64,000 bases of DNA, from positions 26,874 to 90,873 of the forward strand of contig JAIWND010000061.1 of assembly GCA_025330725.1 (NCBI GenBank). Direction: 5' to 3'. The notes under the pieces are model-generated. The model was given only the letters and a program-made list of their open reading frames with translations. It did no database searches and was not told where the DNA came from. Shown one piece after another: positions 11,875-22,811 of the stretch; position 1 is the stretch's first letter; each line of letters starts with the position of its first letter. Origin of the DNA: Chlamydoabsidia padenii. Its lineage: Eukaryota > Mucoromycota > Mucoromycetes > Mucorales > Cunninghamellaceae. A program made the position numbers and the translations under genes.

Positions 11875-13485
11875 ATGAATTATAGGCATTCTATACCCAT
11901 CAAATTACCTCCCTCACCTGTAGATTTAACCTCACCCTCATTACGAAAGCAAAACGAACTTCAAATCTTCACCAATGACAATGACCATAATCGACATCCT
12001 CAACCATGGACACCACCACTCTCACCACCACTTGTATCTGGTTTTCAGGATCGTCCTTTATCACAATACAGCAATAACACCACCAACAGAAAGAAACCAC
12101 GACAGCACCACTCGCAGAAATTGGACATTGATCACCTGACGCTAGAAAACGCCAAACTACAGCGGGCCAATCGATTGCTTAAGGTGGACAGAGAAGAATG
12201 GTTGGAAAAACGAATACAGCCAATGGAGCAACACATTCGTAATTTGACTATCTCCAATGTTCGATGGCAACGTGCGGCAAACTTACTTCAGCAAGAAGTA
12301 GAAGAATGTCGTGATCAAATGGCGGCATTGAAACTGAATCAAACACTATATCAAAAGACAGGACCGGAATACGATTTCTTGGTGAATAGGATACATCAAT
12401 TACAGGCTCAGGTAAATATACTCTCTTCCCTCCTCCTCCTCCTCCTCCTCCCCTCTCTTTGCCTCCCCCCCCTTAACTATCTGCATAATATTATGCAAAA
12501 ACTTAACATAAAGTTATATCTATCTAACCTTCTTTCTCTATCTATCTCTCTTATATGTAGATCAGTATGGCTCATCAAGAAAAAAGAGGCGGTAAACTGA
12601 CAGATATCACTAAAAGCGAACTATTTGTCTTGTTGGATAAAATACATTCTTTAGAACAAGATCTTGGCAGGACACTCTTACAATTGGCGGAACGGGATGA
12701 AGATTTGGCTCATTGTCGATCTGAAATATCAATCAAGGATCAAGTCATGGCTCAGCTGCAGATGGATTTTGATGAAATAGACAAGCAAGTCAGATCTCTT
12801 CAATATGTAAGTACGGAAATGAAAAAAAAAAAAAAAAAAAAGTTAAACCAGTTACTGGGTTACTAATGCATATTTTGTCCAATAGATGCTGGAAAAAGGT
12901 CAAATGACGACAACAACAACATCAACACATGAACAACCTGTCATTCAAACAACAATCGAGGAAATGAATATGATGCTAACAGCAACATCTAGGACTCGAA
13001 ACAGAAGAAGGTTAATCAAGAAAAAAGAAGTACTCTCAATCCGTGATCTCAAGTCTCCACCCGCCACCTCTGACACCACCAAGAATGATCCTTCTCTTAA
13101 ATCTACCCCTGACTCAGCACCACCGGTCATCCATCAGCATTCAATTGACGATTCTGTCAAGGATCATCCAACTGACGAACAATCACCACCCAACAACAAT
13201 CCTGCACCATCACATCCCTTAACTACCATGTCACTAGCGTATATCTTACCTGGCAGCTACCCCGCCAGATCAGAAGCAGCAACTCATGTTTATAATGACA
13301 CATCGTCAATGAATGGATGGGTGTGGGCTATCTTGGTTTGGCACGACCTGGTTGCCCCTTTCGTCATCACGTCCTTCTTCCTCGGTCTATGCACGAAATT
13401 GGGTATAAGTGACGACTGGCTCACTCCTATTATCCTACTGGTCTTGGTCTTGGGTCAATTGTATCAAGACAATGATCACTTGTAG
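11875..13485 (+). CDS. Coiled-coil protein with C-terminal membrane segments
   Basis: Three exons, 11875-12411, 12561-12806 and 12886-13485, all phase 0, 460 residues. The ATG at 11875 is preferred over the in-frame non-ATG extension. Residues ~1-85 are Pro/Asn-rich. Two long charged helical stretches follow (about 85-180 and 190-265) with heptad-like Leu/Ile spacing. A Thr/Ser/Pro linker then leads to two hydrophobic segments at the end (WVWAILVWHDLVAPFVITSF and the region around IILLVLVLGQLY). The layout is that of a tail-anchored coiled-coil tether or organelle-shape protein; no family is recognised. Intron 2 starts with a poly(A) run of about 20 near the donor. Confidence 0.8.
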
Positions 13486-13839
13486 TTATAGACATTCTGT
13501 ACCATATCCTCTTTGTATATATTCTTCTTCTTTTTTTTTTTTTTTTTATTAATACATAATAAACAATCTTAAACCATTTTGCCTTACATTTACATATTAT
13601 AGACCATCATCATTTTAGAAAAAGTTGAATGCGCGATATGCATTGCATGATGTACGATTTTTTTTTTTCAAACTTTATACCATTCTCATGGATCCGTTAG
13701 TTTATAGATATTGGTTGGACTCCTTATAATTATAAAAGTGCATTGGTATTAGAAACTATAAATGGTAAATCAACATACGTGGCGCATTGTTATAATAAAT
13801 TTGTGTTTTTATTTAAAAAAGTGAATGAGTGGCGAATGA
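13486..13839. other. Convergent 3' intergenic region
   Basis: AT-rich spacer between two convergent genes, with a poly(T) run near 13530 and an AATACATAATAAA-type polyadenylation signal for the upstream gene. No gene seen. Confidence 0.6.
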
Positions 13840-14626
13840 CTATGACTGATGATGATGGGATGAGGTAACTATATCAGTTATATTAAAAGGATCCAATGTA
13901 CACCGGGTTGCATTCTGTAGTGATTCCTTTTCTGAATAAAGAGATGGGTTCCGGTCAAAAAGAGATCAAAGGTGGCGGAGTTTTAATCAACATTCATGCA
14001 ACTTTTTTTTTTTTCTTTTACCTTGATCCATTTGTCTTTGCATCTGATTATAAACATCACCTATTTTTTTTGCCTTAATATCGTTCCAACGTTTTCCGAA
14101 TTCTTTTTTCCGCAAATAGATGATTACTCTTTTGGGTTTGAACTATGTATGATCAATGTATAACGTAAAAAGTGAATATGATAGTCGAGTCGACATTTCT
14201 CCTCCACTCCCATCACCAATGGACTTACCTTGATAATCGTACCTTTTGTATCAAGGTCCCCACACAGTTTGCTGAGTTTAAAGTCATAATTGACACCTTC
14301 ATGATCTTCCTACAGGCAAAGAAGTGAAGTAAAAAATGGTTAGGTTCGAGCATCATCGTACATGATCATTTTTGTGTTACAATAGCTAATTGAATACTTC
14401 GTGTATCTACTCGTAGATTATAATTTTCCTTGTGAATCTTTTCGGCATTGGGAATAGAGAGGTAAAGTCTATAAGTATACATATCAAGAACGGTCAAATC
14501 AATCATGTCATAATGGTGTTTTGCTTTTTTTTTTTTTTTTTTTTTTTTAGCATACTTGATGTTCTTGTCGTCTTGGTCCCAGCCATAATGTGAGGTGATA
14601 TAAATAGTTTGCATGGCTCTTCTGTG
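13840..14626 (-). CDS. CS-domain protein, calcyclin-binding protein (CacyBP/SIP)-like, N-terminus not found
   Basis: Five minus-strand exons with consistent phases: 14626-14556, 14468-14381, 14309-14229, 14142-14022, 13931-13840. They encode a CS (p23-like) domain: ITSHYGWDQDDKNIKLYLSI, then RVDTRSIQLAI, DFKLSKLCGDLDTKG, and the CacyBP-like end FKPKRVIIYLRKKEFGKRW. In animals CacyBP links Siah ubiquitin ligases and S100 proteins (family knowledge). The usual ~70-residue helical N-terminal domain would lie upstream; I found no convincing exon for it between 14627 and 15250. The first visible exon starts at a good acceptor, so an upstream exon is expected. The gene is either N-terminally decayed or has an unrecognised first exon. 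Intron 1 holds a ~23-base poly(A) right after the donor. Confidence 0.7.
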
Positions 14627-15336
14627 CTATGGGGTGAGTGTAAGTAGTGATTAAAGTAAAAGCGTAATTATAGTAATATCAAGAAGAAGAGAAAAAAAAA
14701 AAAAAAAAAAGATAGAAAGATAGAAAGAGAGAAAAGGGTGAGAAAGGAGATGCGATTTTTTCAAGAAAAAAAAAAAAAAGGTTAATAGAGGATCGTCTGA
14801 AATTGCCTAAATATAGAAACACCGACGATTCAGGTCTATGGAGAATACCAGATCCTGTCATGATGTTAAGAGTAGCAAGACCAAGACAAAAGCTATTTAG
14901 TGACATGTAGAAAGAGTTGATGCAGAATAATGACGACGAACAATGAAGTTAGTTTTGCGTTAAAAAGAAAGATTATTAACATACATCCATCGCTCTATGC
15001 CGTAATTTATGCATCATAGTTCAAATCCCGACTTGAAAGTTCAAACGCAGCAAAAGCTCTGAAAAAACGGCAGTGTCTAATCATAACTTGCTGTTTATAG
15101 AAGATGCATAAACTTCATCATTTGTAATCAGGTACTTTTTTAAGTTTCGATTCGAAGAAAGAAAAAGAATAATCGGGCTGACCGTAATTTTCTGGAGATG
15201 AGGGGGGACGATATCAAACTAAAACCGGCTCTCGAACAATCTAAATGAACCTAAAATGGAACATATACTAAATACATTATCATCAAAGAGTTCAGCTTAT
15301 ATAAGGGGCAAGGGCATTGTGGTCCATGAGCCATCA
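14627..15336. other. Spacer upstream of CacyBP-like and asparagine synthetase loci
   Basis: No gene supported. Contains poly(A) runs near 14693-14710 and 14765-14779, an element copy GTTCAAATCCCGAC at 15019-15032 (an exact tRNA B-box-like string, but no tRNA fold around it), and low-complexity frames only. Confidence 0.5.
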
Positions 15337-15348
15337 TTTGAAATCCCG
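15337..15348 (+). promoter_or_regulatory. Promoter-like element TTTGAAATCCCG
   Basis: Recurrent element, 111 bases upstream of the start codon of the asparagine synthetase pseudogene. Confidence 0.5.
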
Positions 15349-15447
15349 ATAGGGAGTCAAAAAGTTCTTTTTTACTTCTTTTGCCTTTTTCGCTTTCTTT
15401 CCCACTCCACTCCACTTTTTAACAGGATAGATCACAATCTACTAAAA

Positions 15448-17330
15448 ATGTGTGTGGCATCTTTGTTTGTTAAAACTATCAAGATAATATCGAAGATTTC
15501 CGTCGACATGCTTTACACTTATCCAGAAAGTAAGTTGTCTCTAGGAATTACTAAGCGAAGACTTATAACTAACTGATTATTATGTGTATAGAATCCGTCA
15601 TTGTGGTCCTGATTGGTCTGGTTGTATCACTGCCAACAACACTATCCTTGCTCATGAACGTCTTGCCATCGTTGGTGTAGGTAATTCTTTTACTATTTGA
15701 AAACGGTAATGTCGACCAACTCTTGACGTGCAATTTTTAATAGATACGGGTGCTCAACCGTTGGTCAGCGACGATAACAATCTCGTTCTTTGTGTGAATG
15801 GGGAAATCTATAACCACAAGCAACCACGTGCCAACTTGAAGAACACCTATGAATTCAAGACTCATTCTGACTGTGAAGTGATTATGCCCATGGTAAGTAG
15901 AAAAAAAAAAAAAAAAAAAAAAAGGCAAATGACACATCTAACTCTCTATCTCTCTCTCTTCAATAGTACAAGGATATGGTGCAGTAATTAGATAAGATAT
16001 TCTCCTTTGTACTCTTGGACAAGAAACGGAATCGAGTGATATCAGCACGCAACCTAATCGGTGTCACTACTCTTTACTATGGTTGGGACTCCAAGATGCC
16101 TGGTACTGCCTACTTTGCCTCGGAATTGAAATCATTGAACGAAGACTGTGACAAAATCCTCGCCTTCCCTCCTGGCCATTTGTATGATTCTGATACTGGT
16201 GAAATGACTCGCTGGTTCGATCCTTCTTGGTGGAATGAATCACACATGCCTACGAACCCAGTGGATCCCAAGCTGTTGCGGGAATCTTTGGAAACTACTG
16301 TAAGTAAACGGTTGGCAAGTTCCGTATGATGTGCTTTTGTCTGGTGGTCTGGATTTCTCTTTGATTGCTGCCATTGCTGTTCGTGAAACTGGAAAGATTG
16401 CTTCTGCTGGTGTCCCTGATGATGATCACCGTAAGTAACAAGATATAGAAAACATAATAAAAGGATAAATGACTTTGTTAACTTTTTTGCTTTTCCTTTT
16501 TGGTCACATTAGGTGGATCTACTTTATGACCACAACTTCACTCCTTCTCCATCGGTCTTTCCGGCTCACCTGATCTGATCGCTGCGCGTGATGTGGCTAA
16601 TCATCTCAAGACGATCCATCATGAATACACCTTTATTGTCCAAGAAGCTTTCGATGCGATTAGTGATGTGATCTACCACCCGAAAACCGACGACGTTACC
16701 ACGATTCGAGCGTCCACACCCATGTATACGTTATCTCAAAGGATCAAGGCTACTGGCGTCAAGATGGTGCTCTCTGGTGAAGGTGCGGACGAAGTGTTTG
16801 GCAGCTACCTCTACTTTTATTATGCGCCTCCGTGCCAACAAATCGACCATGGCCAGGGGATTGGAAGCTCGTGTACTTTTTTTTTTGGACAAGGACTTTC
16901 TCGAGGTAGCAATGAACATTGATCCTATGGACAAGAAACCCGATCAAGACAGGATGGAAAAGTATATTGTGCGTAAAGCGTTTATCTCGGATGCTAAACC
17001 CTATTTACCTGACCATGTCCTGTGACGCCAAAAGGAGCAATTCTCGGATGGGGTAGGATACAACTGGATTGATACGCTCAAGGAAGTGTCGGTGACTCAG
17101 GTGATGGATGAAAATTTTGCCCAGGTTGGATCTCGATGAACCAAGGACATACCCACCACCAAGGAAGCCTCTATGTATCGTGTCATGTTTGAAGAATGGT
17201 ATCCCCAAGAAGCGTGTACGGCTAATGTGGTGCGATAGATTCCTAAAGCCGAATGGTGTGATTGTCATGTCGAAGATCCTTCTGGCCGTGCCCAAGATAT
17301 TCACAATGATTCGCTAAAACAGCAAATAAC
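15448..17330 (+). pseudogene. Asparagine synthetase (glutamine-hydrolysing) pseudogene
   Basis: Homology runs through the whole enzyme: MCGIF start, IRHxGPDWSG, GEIYNHK, the PP-loop [29 protein letters not shown], and the end SGRAQDIH. Lesions seen directly: a GT insertion after ATG-TGT and a TAA in exon 1; RHRGPD changed to RHCGPD; a deletion with stop after YKD near 15975; a frameshift near 16320; the PP-loop Ser changed to Phe (SGGLDF); stops at 16527-16529, 17023-17025, 17137-17139 and 17236-17238; an internal deletion fusing YLYFYYA to RLRANKST; and a T-run insertion near 16875. Splice sites are still recognisable at several introns. No functional product is possible. A working paralogue elsewhere in the genome is likely (inference), since the enzyme is normally kept. 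Confidence 0.93.
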
Positions 17331-17551
17331 CCCCCCCAACATGTATAACATTATATATGTCCCTCATTGTTTATAGTCATGCATCCCATTTAGTACATAT
17401 TAATAGTATCACACATATTTTTATTTATTTTATTAACAACATAATAAAAACATTGTATATTTGAATTCATGGATTAGATTACATTTTATTGTTTGATAAT
17501 AGGTCATGCGGGGCAAAGGAATAAGTATGTAGGGAATGGAAAAACGTTGAA

Positions 17552-17586
<35 letters not shown>

Positions 17587-17609
17587 TGTCATATGATAAG
17601 ATAATGTCA
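17331..17609. other. Convergent 3' spacer with 31-base poly(A)
   Basis: AT-rich region with an uninterrupted A run at 17554-17584. No gene seen. Confidence 0.6.
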
Positions 17610-18758
17610 CTATTTTAAAGGAAGAGGATGTAAACTATTGATGGTTGGTAATAAAGAGGTCGATGAAGGAGTAGAAGGATTGACAAGCATGATGATTGGT
17701 GGTAGTTTCGGATAATCATGACGAGTGGTGTTGATGGTTGGTGAAGGTGATAAAGTAGGTGAAGGTGAAGGAGATGTTGATGTCGAAGAGTGTAAAGGTG
17801 GTGAAGAAGGTGCAGAGACTGGACGAGTAGGTGATTGAGCAAGAGACAGTAGAGATTGAGCCACTTGTTGTTCCTGGCGTTCGCATTGGGTACAAGGATC
17901 ATCCAGAACCTTATCGATCGAAGATAACATGGCCACGGTTTCCGAGAGCAGCCGAGTCAATCGAGTTACTTGGGTTTGTAGATAGTGTCGCTGTTCCTGT
18001 TGTTCCTGTACATGTGGACATGATGAATTATGATACGTTGTAGGTGAAGAAGGAGCCGAAGGAGTGGATGAGGTAGAGGATGCTGAAGAGTATGATAATG
18101 CTGATGATGGTGTGGAGTGATAAGGTATGTATGATGCTTTGTTGTTGTTAAGTTCTATCGGAGAAGGAGGTGTGGGTTTGATTAATTGAGGTAACTTGGT
18201 ATTGTCGATCCCTGTAGAATGTTCTTGAAGATGATGTTGGTATTGTTGTTGTTGTTGTTGTTGTGGTGGTGGTGGTGGTGGTTGCTGTTGTTGATGTAGG
18301 CGAGTTACTGGTGGCATGGTATGAACCATTTTAATTGTTGATACTGATTTGATTTTCTTGTGGTCCAAAACGTGGTCCTTCCTTTTTTCTGAGCCTCGTT
18401 TTCTTCGTTTGATAACAGATTTCATCATAGTGACAGGTCGGTGAGTCATATGTAGCTTGTAATAGAGTCCACAAGCATTACAAATGTTCTTGCCATCAGC
18501 ATCCCGACGCCAAAGTGGTGTGATGGTAGTATGACAGTTGGCACACTGAATAGTAGCACCATCTTCCTTTGTTGTTGTTGTTGTTGTTGTTGTAGTTGTC
18601 GTCCCTAAAGAAGTGCCTTCCATTAGAGGAGATGCTGTCGAGGAGGTTGCTTCCGTTTCACAATTATTACAGAGAATAGTCGTTTTCCAATCCATGGAAG
18701 CAGTCGTCGTAGGTGATTGGCAATGAGTGCAAGAAGGTTCAGTGGATTCTTGTACCAT
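17610..18758 (-). CDS. GATA-type zinc-finger transcription factor
   Basis: Intronless frame, 382 residues from the ATG at 18758; an in-frame upstream start would only add a hydrophobic leader. One canonical fungal GATA finger (C-x2-C-x17-C-x2-C) spans residues 72-96: [20 protein letters not shown] then [11 protein letters not shown], followed by [18 protein letters not shown] second, degenerate Cys4 set (CTHC at 10-13, CNNC at 30-33) lies upstream and lacks the LWRR core, recalling two-finger factors such as SreA/Urbs1. Then come poly-Q/poly-P and Ser/Thr-rich tracts and a C-terminal leucine-rich coiled coil with CTQC (about 265-315). A nuclear regulator by family; iron or nitrogen control is possible but not shown. 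An element copy lies at 18931-18942. Confidence 0.88.
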   Translation of the reverse strand: MVQESTEPSCTHCQSPTTTASMDWKTTILCNNCETEATSSTASPLMEGTSLGTTTTTTTTTTTKEDGATIQCANCHTTITPLWRRDADGKNICNACGLYYKLHMTHRPVTMMKSVIKRRKRGSEKRKDHVLDHKKIKSVSTIKMVHTMPPVTRLHQQQQPPPPPPQQQQQQQYQHHLQEHSTGIDNTKLPQLIKPTPPSPIELNNNKASYIPYHSTPSSALSYSSASSTSSTPSAPSSPTTYHNSSCPHVQEQQEQRHYLQTQVTRLTRLLSETVAMLSSIDKVLDDPCTQCERQEQQVAQSLLSLAQSPTRPVSAPSSPPLHSSTSTSPSPSPTLSPSPTINTTRHDYPKLPPIIMLVNPSTPSSTSLLPTINSLHPLPLK

Positions 18759-19395
18759 GGTTATAAAAAGTAGACACTTGATAAAGGGGTAAATATACAA
18801 AAACAAAGATAAAAGAAAAGAAAAAGAAGAGAATCAAATCGAAATCGAAATCGCGCGATTTTTACTGTCGATGGTTCATAAAAAAGGGGGGAGGGCGGGA
18901 GGACGGATTTACGAGAGAAAAAATTTTGACCGGGATTTGAAATGAGCCAATGAAATGTCTGGAAATAGTCATATTCTCCCACGACGGGATCTTTTTCCGT
19001 AAAGGAACCAAAGGGTAAATGATCCATCAGCTCATTTCTTTTTGATCTCTCTACACAGTTAAAAGTTGATAATAATAGGTTACGTTCCATGGAACGAGGC
19101 AAATCATGTGTGTTTCCAAGTGTAACCCAAACTACAAGTAGTAGGAGTAGCAGATAAACAAGGGGGCCCTTGCTCCACTTTTTTTTTTTTTCTCATCTAT
19201 CATCTCGAGGGTGGGAATAAAAATAAACCCCACATAATCTATGCCTGTGTAGCAGGGCACACGTTTGTCGTCGTAATTTATTTAACCGCCGATTGTCGGC
19301 GTGTTAAAATCATCCTTCAAGATCGTTTTACCTTTTTTTTTTTTTCGTTTTTTCTTTTTTTTCTTCTTTCTTTCATTCTTAAAACTCTTAACAAC
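18759..19395. other. Divergent promoter region
   Basis: Shared 5' region of the GATA factor (minus) and the YeiH-type protein (plus). It holds CGGGATTTGAAA at 18931-18942, a weaker GTCGGCGTGTTAAAATC near 19295, a poly(T) at 19180-19191 and a T-rich tract just before the plus-strand ATG. No gene. Confidence 0.55.
18931..18942 (-). promoter_or_regulatory. Promoter-like element CGGGATTTGAAA
   Basis: Recurrent element 173 bases upstream of the GATA-factor start codon. Confidence 0.45.
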
Positions 19396-21239
19396 ATGGA
19401 TGAAGAGAATCTTGGATCTAGACATAAAACAAAAGACGCATCACTCACCAGCTTTCCTTCAACAAACACGCCGGTGGGTACCTCTTCATCCTTTACAAGT
19501 ATCATTACGACAACGAATTCGACAGACAAGAACGACAAGACTGATACCAAAGCGGCACCCTCCTCTGAAGAAAGATTAGCAAAATGGAAACCTTGGTTAA
19601 TGTGGTGGAATACTGAAGAATGGATGGCCTGCTGGATCGGATTTATTCTCTTTGGTGGTGTGACAGGTGCTGTACTCAGGGGTATACCCTCGCCTGTTTT
19701 CGAACAATGGCAACACAATCCATTCATGACTTTTGCTAACGTTGGAAATTATGCTCTGATTGTTTTGTTCTTTGTGATGGGTGGACTTGTTTGGCTGGCC
19801 ATGGCACTTTATCGACCTTCTCACTGGCAACTCTTCCCTCTGGGGTATACCGTGGTCTTCTTTGTGGCCTTGATCAGTAATATGTTGGCAAGCAATGGTA
19901 AGAAATAAGAATAACATCAAATGACGGCATTTGACATAATTTTTTATATTCTCGGAAACACAAAGCTGTCCTCCATAGTGCCAGTTTAGGTGCTTCTATC
20001 TGGGCTATTATTTTAGGTTGCCTTTTAAGAAATCTCTTGTCTTGGTTACAAAAAGCTGGTGACAATCAACCTTTACCACCTTGGATTAAGATTGCTCAAC
20101 AAACAGAACTTTACATTGCTATCAGTTTAGTCTTACTTTGTATTGACATCTCAGTATTAAAACCTTTGGCACCTCGGGCTTTGTTTGTTAGTTGGATCGA
20201 TACTCCTACCTTGTTTATGGTCGTGGCCTTTATCGGTTGGAGGTGGTTGGACATTGATAAGCAAACTTCCATTATTATGTCTGGTGCTACCTTTATTTGT
20301 GGTTCTTCAGCTGCCATTGCTCTGGGATCTGCTTTAGGTAAGTATTAACACTTTATGGAATAGACATGTCATACTTATCTTCCTCTTCCTTTTAATAGGT
20401 GCCACTCACAAAACGGATATGCCTATTGCCATTGTAAGTCAAAAAAAAGGGGGGGGGAGGGGCGTGGATTTGATCATTAACTTGCTTCTCTTTCTTTGTA
20501 GATCTCCATCTTCACTATACCCAGTATCATTGCTCTACCATATATTGCAAAGAGTCTCAACTTTGATCCTAATGTATCAGGCGCTTGGTTTGGTGGTTGT
20601 GTTGACTCTACTGGTGCTGTTATTGCTTCAGCAAGTATCTACAATGATCCTCAAGCTATCTCTACTGCAGCTGTAGTCAAGATGATGCAAAATGTCCTCA
20701 TTGGTCCTCTATCAGTTGCTATGGCTTGGTTATGGACACAATATGAATTACGCCAGGCTTACTTGGATGACCAGGAACAGTTATATCCCGAACCCACTCA
20801 ACAACAACAACAAGCTCCTTCCCAACAGACCAACGACAATAATGAAATTGAAGTGATTCCTATGGATCCTATTGAAAACCGACGCAAAAGTGATTTTACA
20901 AGACCCAGCAAGACGATCAAAAAACAAGAAAAGGTCCATGTCCTTCTTTGGAAGCGCTTTCCCAAATTTGTCATTGGCTTTATCATTACAGCTGTCCTCT
21001 TTAATACGGTGATTCCTGGTGGTCAAGATGAACGAACATTGGTCAAGAATTATTGCTTTTATGTGTCTGAATACTTCTCTACTTTGTCTTTTGTCAGCAT
21101 TGGTCTGGGTCTCAAGATGGGTGAATTGAAGCAAAATATCCGAAGCTTGGGCAAGTTATGTGTACTTTACCTGATTGCTCAGTTGGTGGACATTGTTGTT
21201 ACTGCTGTACTTGCTTATTTGGCCTTTACCAAGATGTAG
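19396..21239 (+). CDS. YeiH/UPF0324-family integral membrane protein (putative anion exporter)
   Basis: Exons 19396-19897, 19966-20337, 20399-20433 and 20502-21239, phases consistent, 548 residues. A soluble Ser/Thr-rich N-terminus (~1-65) is followed by about ten hydrophobic segments. The block FICGSSAAIALGSALG, then ATHKTDMPIAIS and GGCVDSTGAVIASA with KMMQNVLIGPLS, is the signature of the Cons_hypoth698 (YeiH, putative sulfate exporter) family best known in bacteria. A hydrophilic insert with poly-Q (~392-450) separates the last two membrane blocks. Substrate is unknown; sulfate or related export is only a family annotation. Start chosen as the first ATG after a T-rich leader. Exon 3 is just 35 bases. 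Identity of the family is confident, function is not. Confidence 0.85.
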
Positions 21240-21401
21240 TTGTAGATTATATCCATAAGATAGTTGATTTGTATGTACTATTATAAAAAAGACGGGGTTG
21301 TGTAACTATAAAGGCTTAATTTTTTGTAAAATAATAATAATAATACCTCTCTCTCTCTCTCTCTTTTTTTATTTTTTATTTTTTTTTTTATAAAAATAGG
21401 A

Positions 21402-22811
21402 ATGGCCTCCTTAACCGACTATCCACACATTCAACCTCCGGAACCTCATACTATTCGAACAGAAGCACCTTCAGCAACTGGTGTTCGTCTTCATGGATTA
21501 CACTTTATCCGAACCTCTTGGCAAAACATCTCAAGGGCAAGCAAACTAATGTTGATAACATGCGTCTTCTTTATTGTTGCACAGGTAAGGAGAAAGAAAC
21601 AGCGGTTACGATTAGCTTCTCAATGGACTAGACAAAAACTTGCTCCCTAATCAACTACTTTCTTTATTATAGATCACAGTCTCTATTGCCGTCCTCGTGG
21701 TCTTCCAATCCCGCGTTTGTGACAGACCTTTTAATACTTATCTTACTGTCCACACTATACGTATTGGTCTTTTGTTACCTCTGTTAGTCTATCAATATCT
21801 TACACGACCCAACTTTTTACAAAGACAACAACAAGCAACAACGGGAACTTCTCAACCTACTGACGACAATCCCTCTTCACGAATACAACCACCAACCTTA
21901 ATTCAAATTCACAACCCAAACAGTAATAGTAACACAACGGAAGAATGGTGTAAAAGGTATATAAATATATATAATGCATAGTATTCACTCGACTCACTTT
22001 ATCTGATTAGATTGAAATCCTTATTGGATTTATTTGGTATTCTCTGGTTTATTGTGGGGAACTACCTTCTTTTTACATCCACCACCTGCCCGAATGATGC
22101 TCCTGAATTATATTATACCGTCATGGCTTGGGTCCTTCTCAGTTACTTGGTCCTTCTCATACCTATCCTCCTGTGCGTCTCAATCATCTTTTGTCTTCCT
22201 TGTGTTTTAGGCAAGTATCATCATCAAACTGCAATAAAAAAAAGACTAACTAACTCTCTCTCTCTCTCTCTCTCTTTTTGGATAATGATACATAGTTGTA
22301 CTACGATTACTTCGTATTGCCGATGTACCTGGAATGACTGTGGGTGCCTCTCAAGAGGAAATTCAAGGGCTCCCTGTATTTAAATATAAACCACCAAGCG
22401 GACCCACTACTACAACCACGACAACACTACCTGATTCCGACAAGGTACCAACATCTTCTTGGTCTCGTCGCTTCCTCTATCGATTCAAAAAGAACAAGAA
22501 TGATATTGAATCCAAGACCTATGCACCAATCACTATTCCATGTGCGGATGACGCCGTATGCTCTATATGTTTGTCGGAATATGAAAACGATGATCTGATA
22601 TGCAAACTATGGCAAGTTTAAAACCGTTGATTTTGAATATAATTCTTATTATCTCTCTCTCTTTTGAAATAGGTGCGCTCATCACTTTCACAAAGACTGT
22701 GTCCATGAATGGCTTGGATTGAATTGCCTGTGTCCTTTATGCAAGCAAGACTTTCGTGGGAAACAACACAACAACGATGATAATCCTGCCACTGAATCAG
22801 CACAACAGTAG
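21402..22811 (+). CDS. RING-H2 membrane protein (putative E3 ubiquitin ligase)
   Basis: Five exons: 21402-21584, 21673-21956, 22011-22210, 22296-22611, 22673-22811; 373 residues in one consistent frame. Introns 3 and 4 both begin GCAAGT rather than GT. About four hydrophobic segments occupy residues ~48-230 (for example SKLMLITCVFFIVAQITVSI and YLVLLIPILLCVSIIF). A C-terminal RING-H2 finger reads CSICLSEY, then LWCAHHFHKDCVHEWL and CLCPLCKQDF, with all eight ligands in place (Cys-His-His pattern). Such proteins attach ubiquitin to membrane or secretory cargo (family knowledge). The finger is split across intron 4, so correct use of the GC donor is needed to make it. No closer orthologue is recognised. 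Confidence 0.87.

Noticed and set aside
15019..15032. GTTCAAATCCCGAC as a tRNA B box (possible tRNA gene)
   Set aside because: No A box or cloverleaf can be folded around it, and most sister copies (TTTGAAATCCCG, TTTAAAGCCCG) do not fit the B-box consensus.
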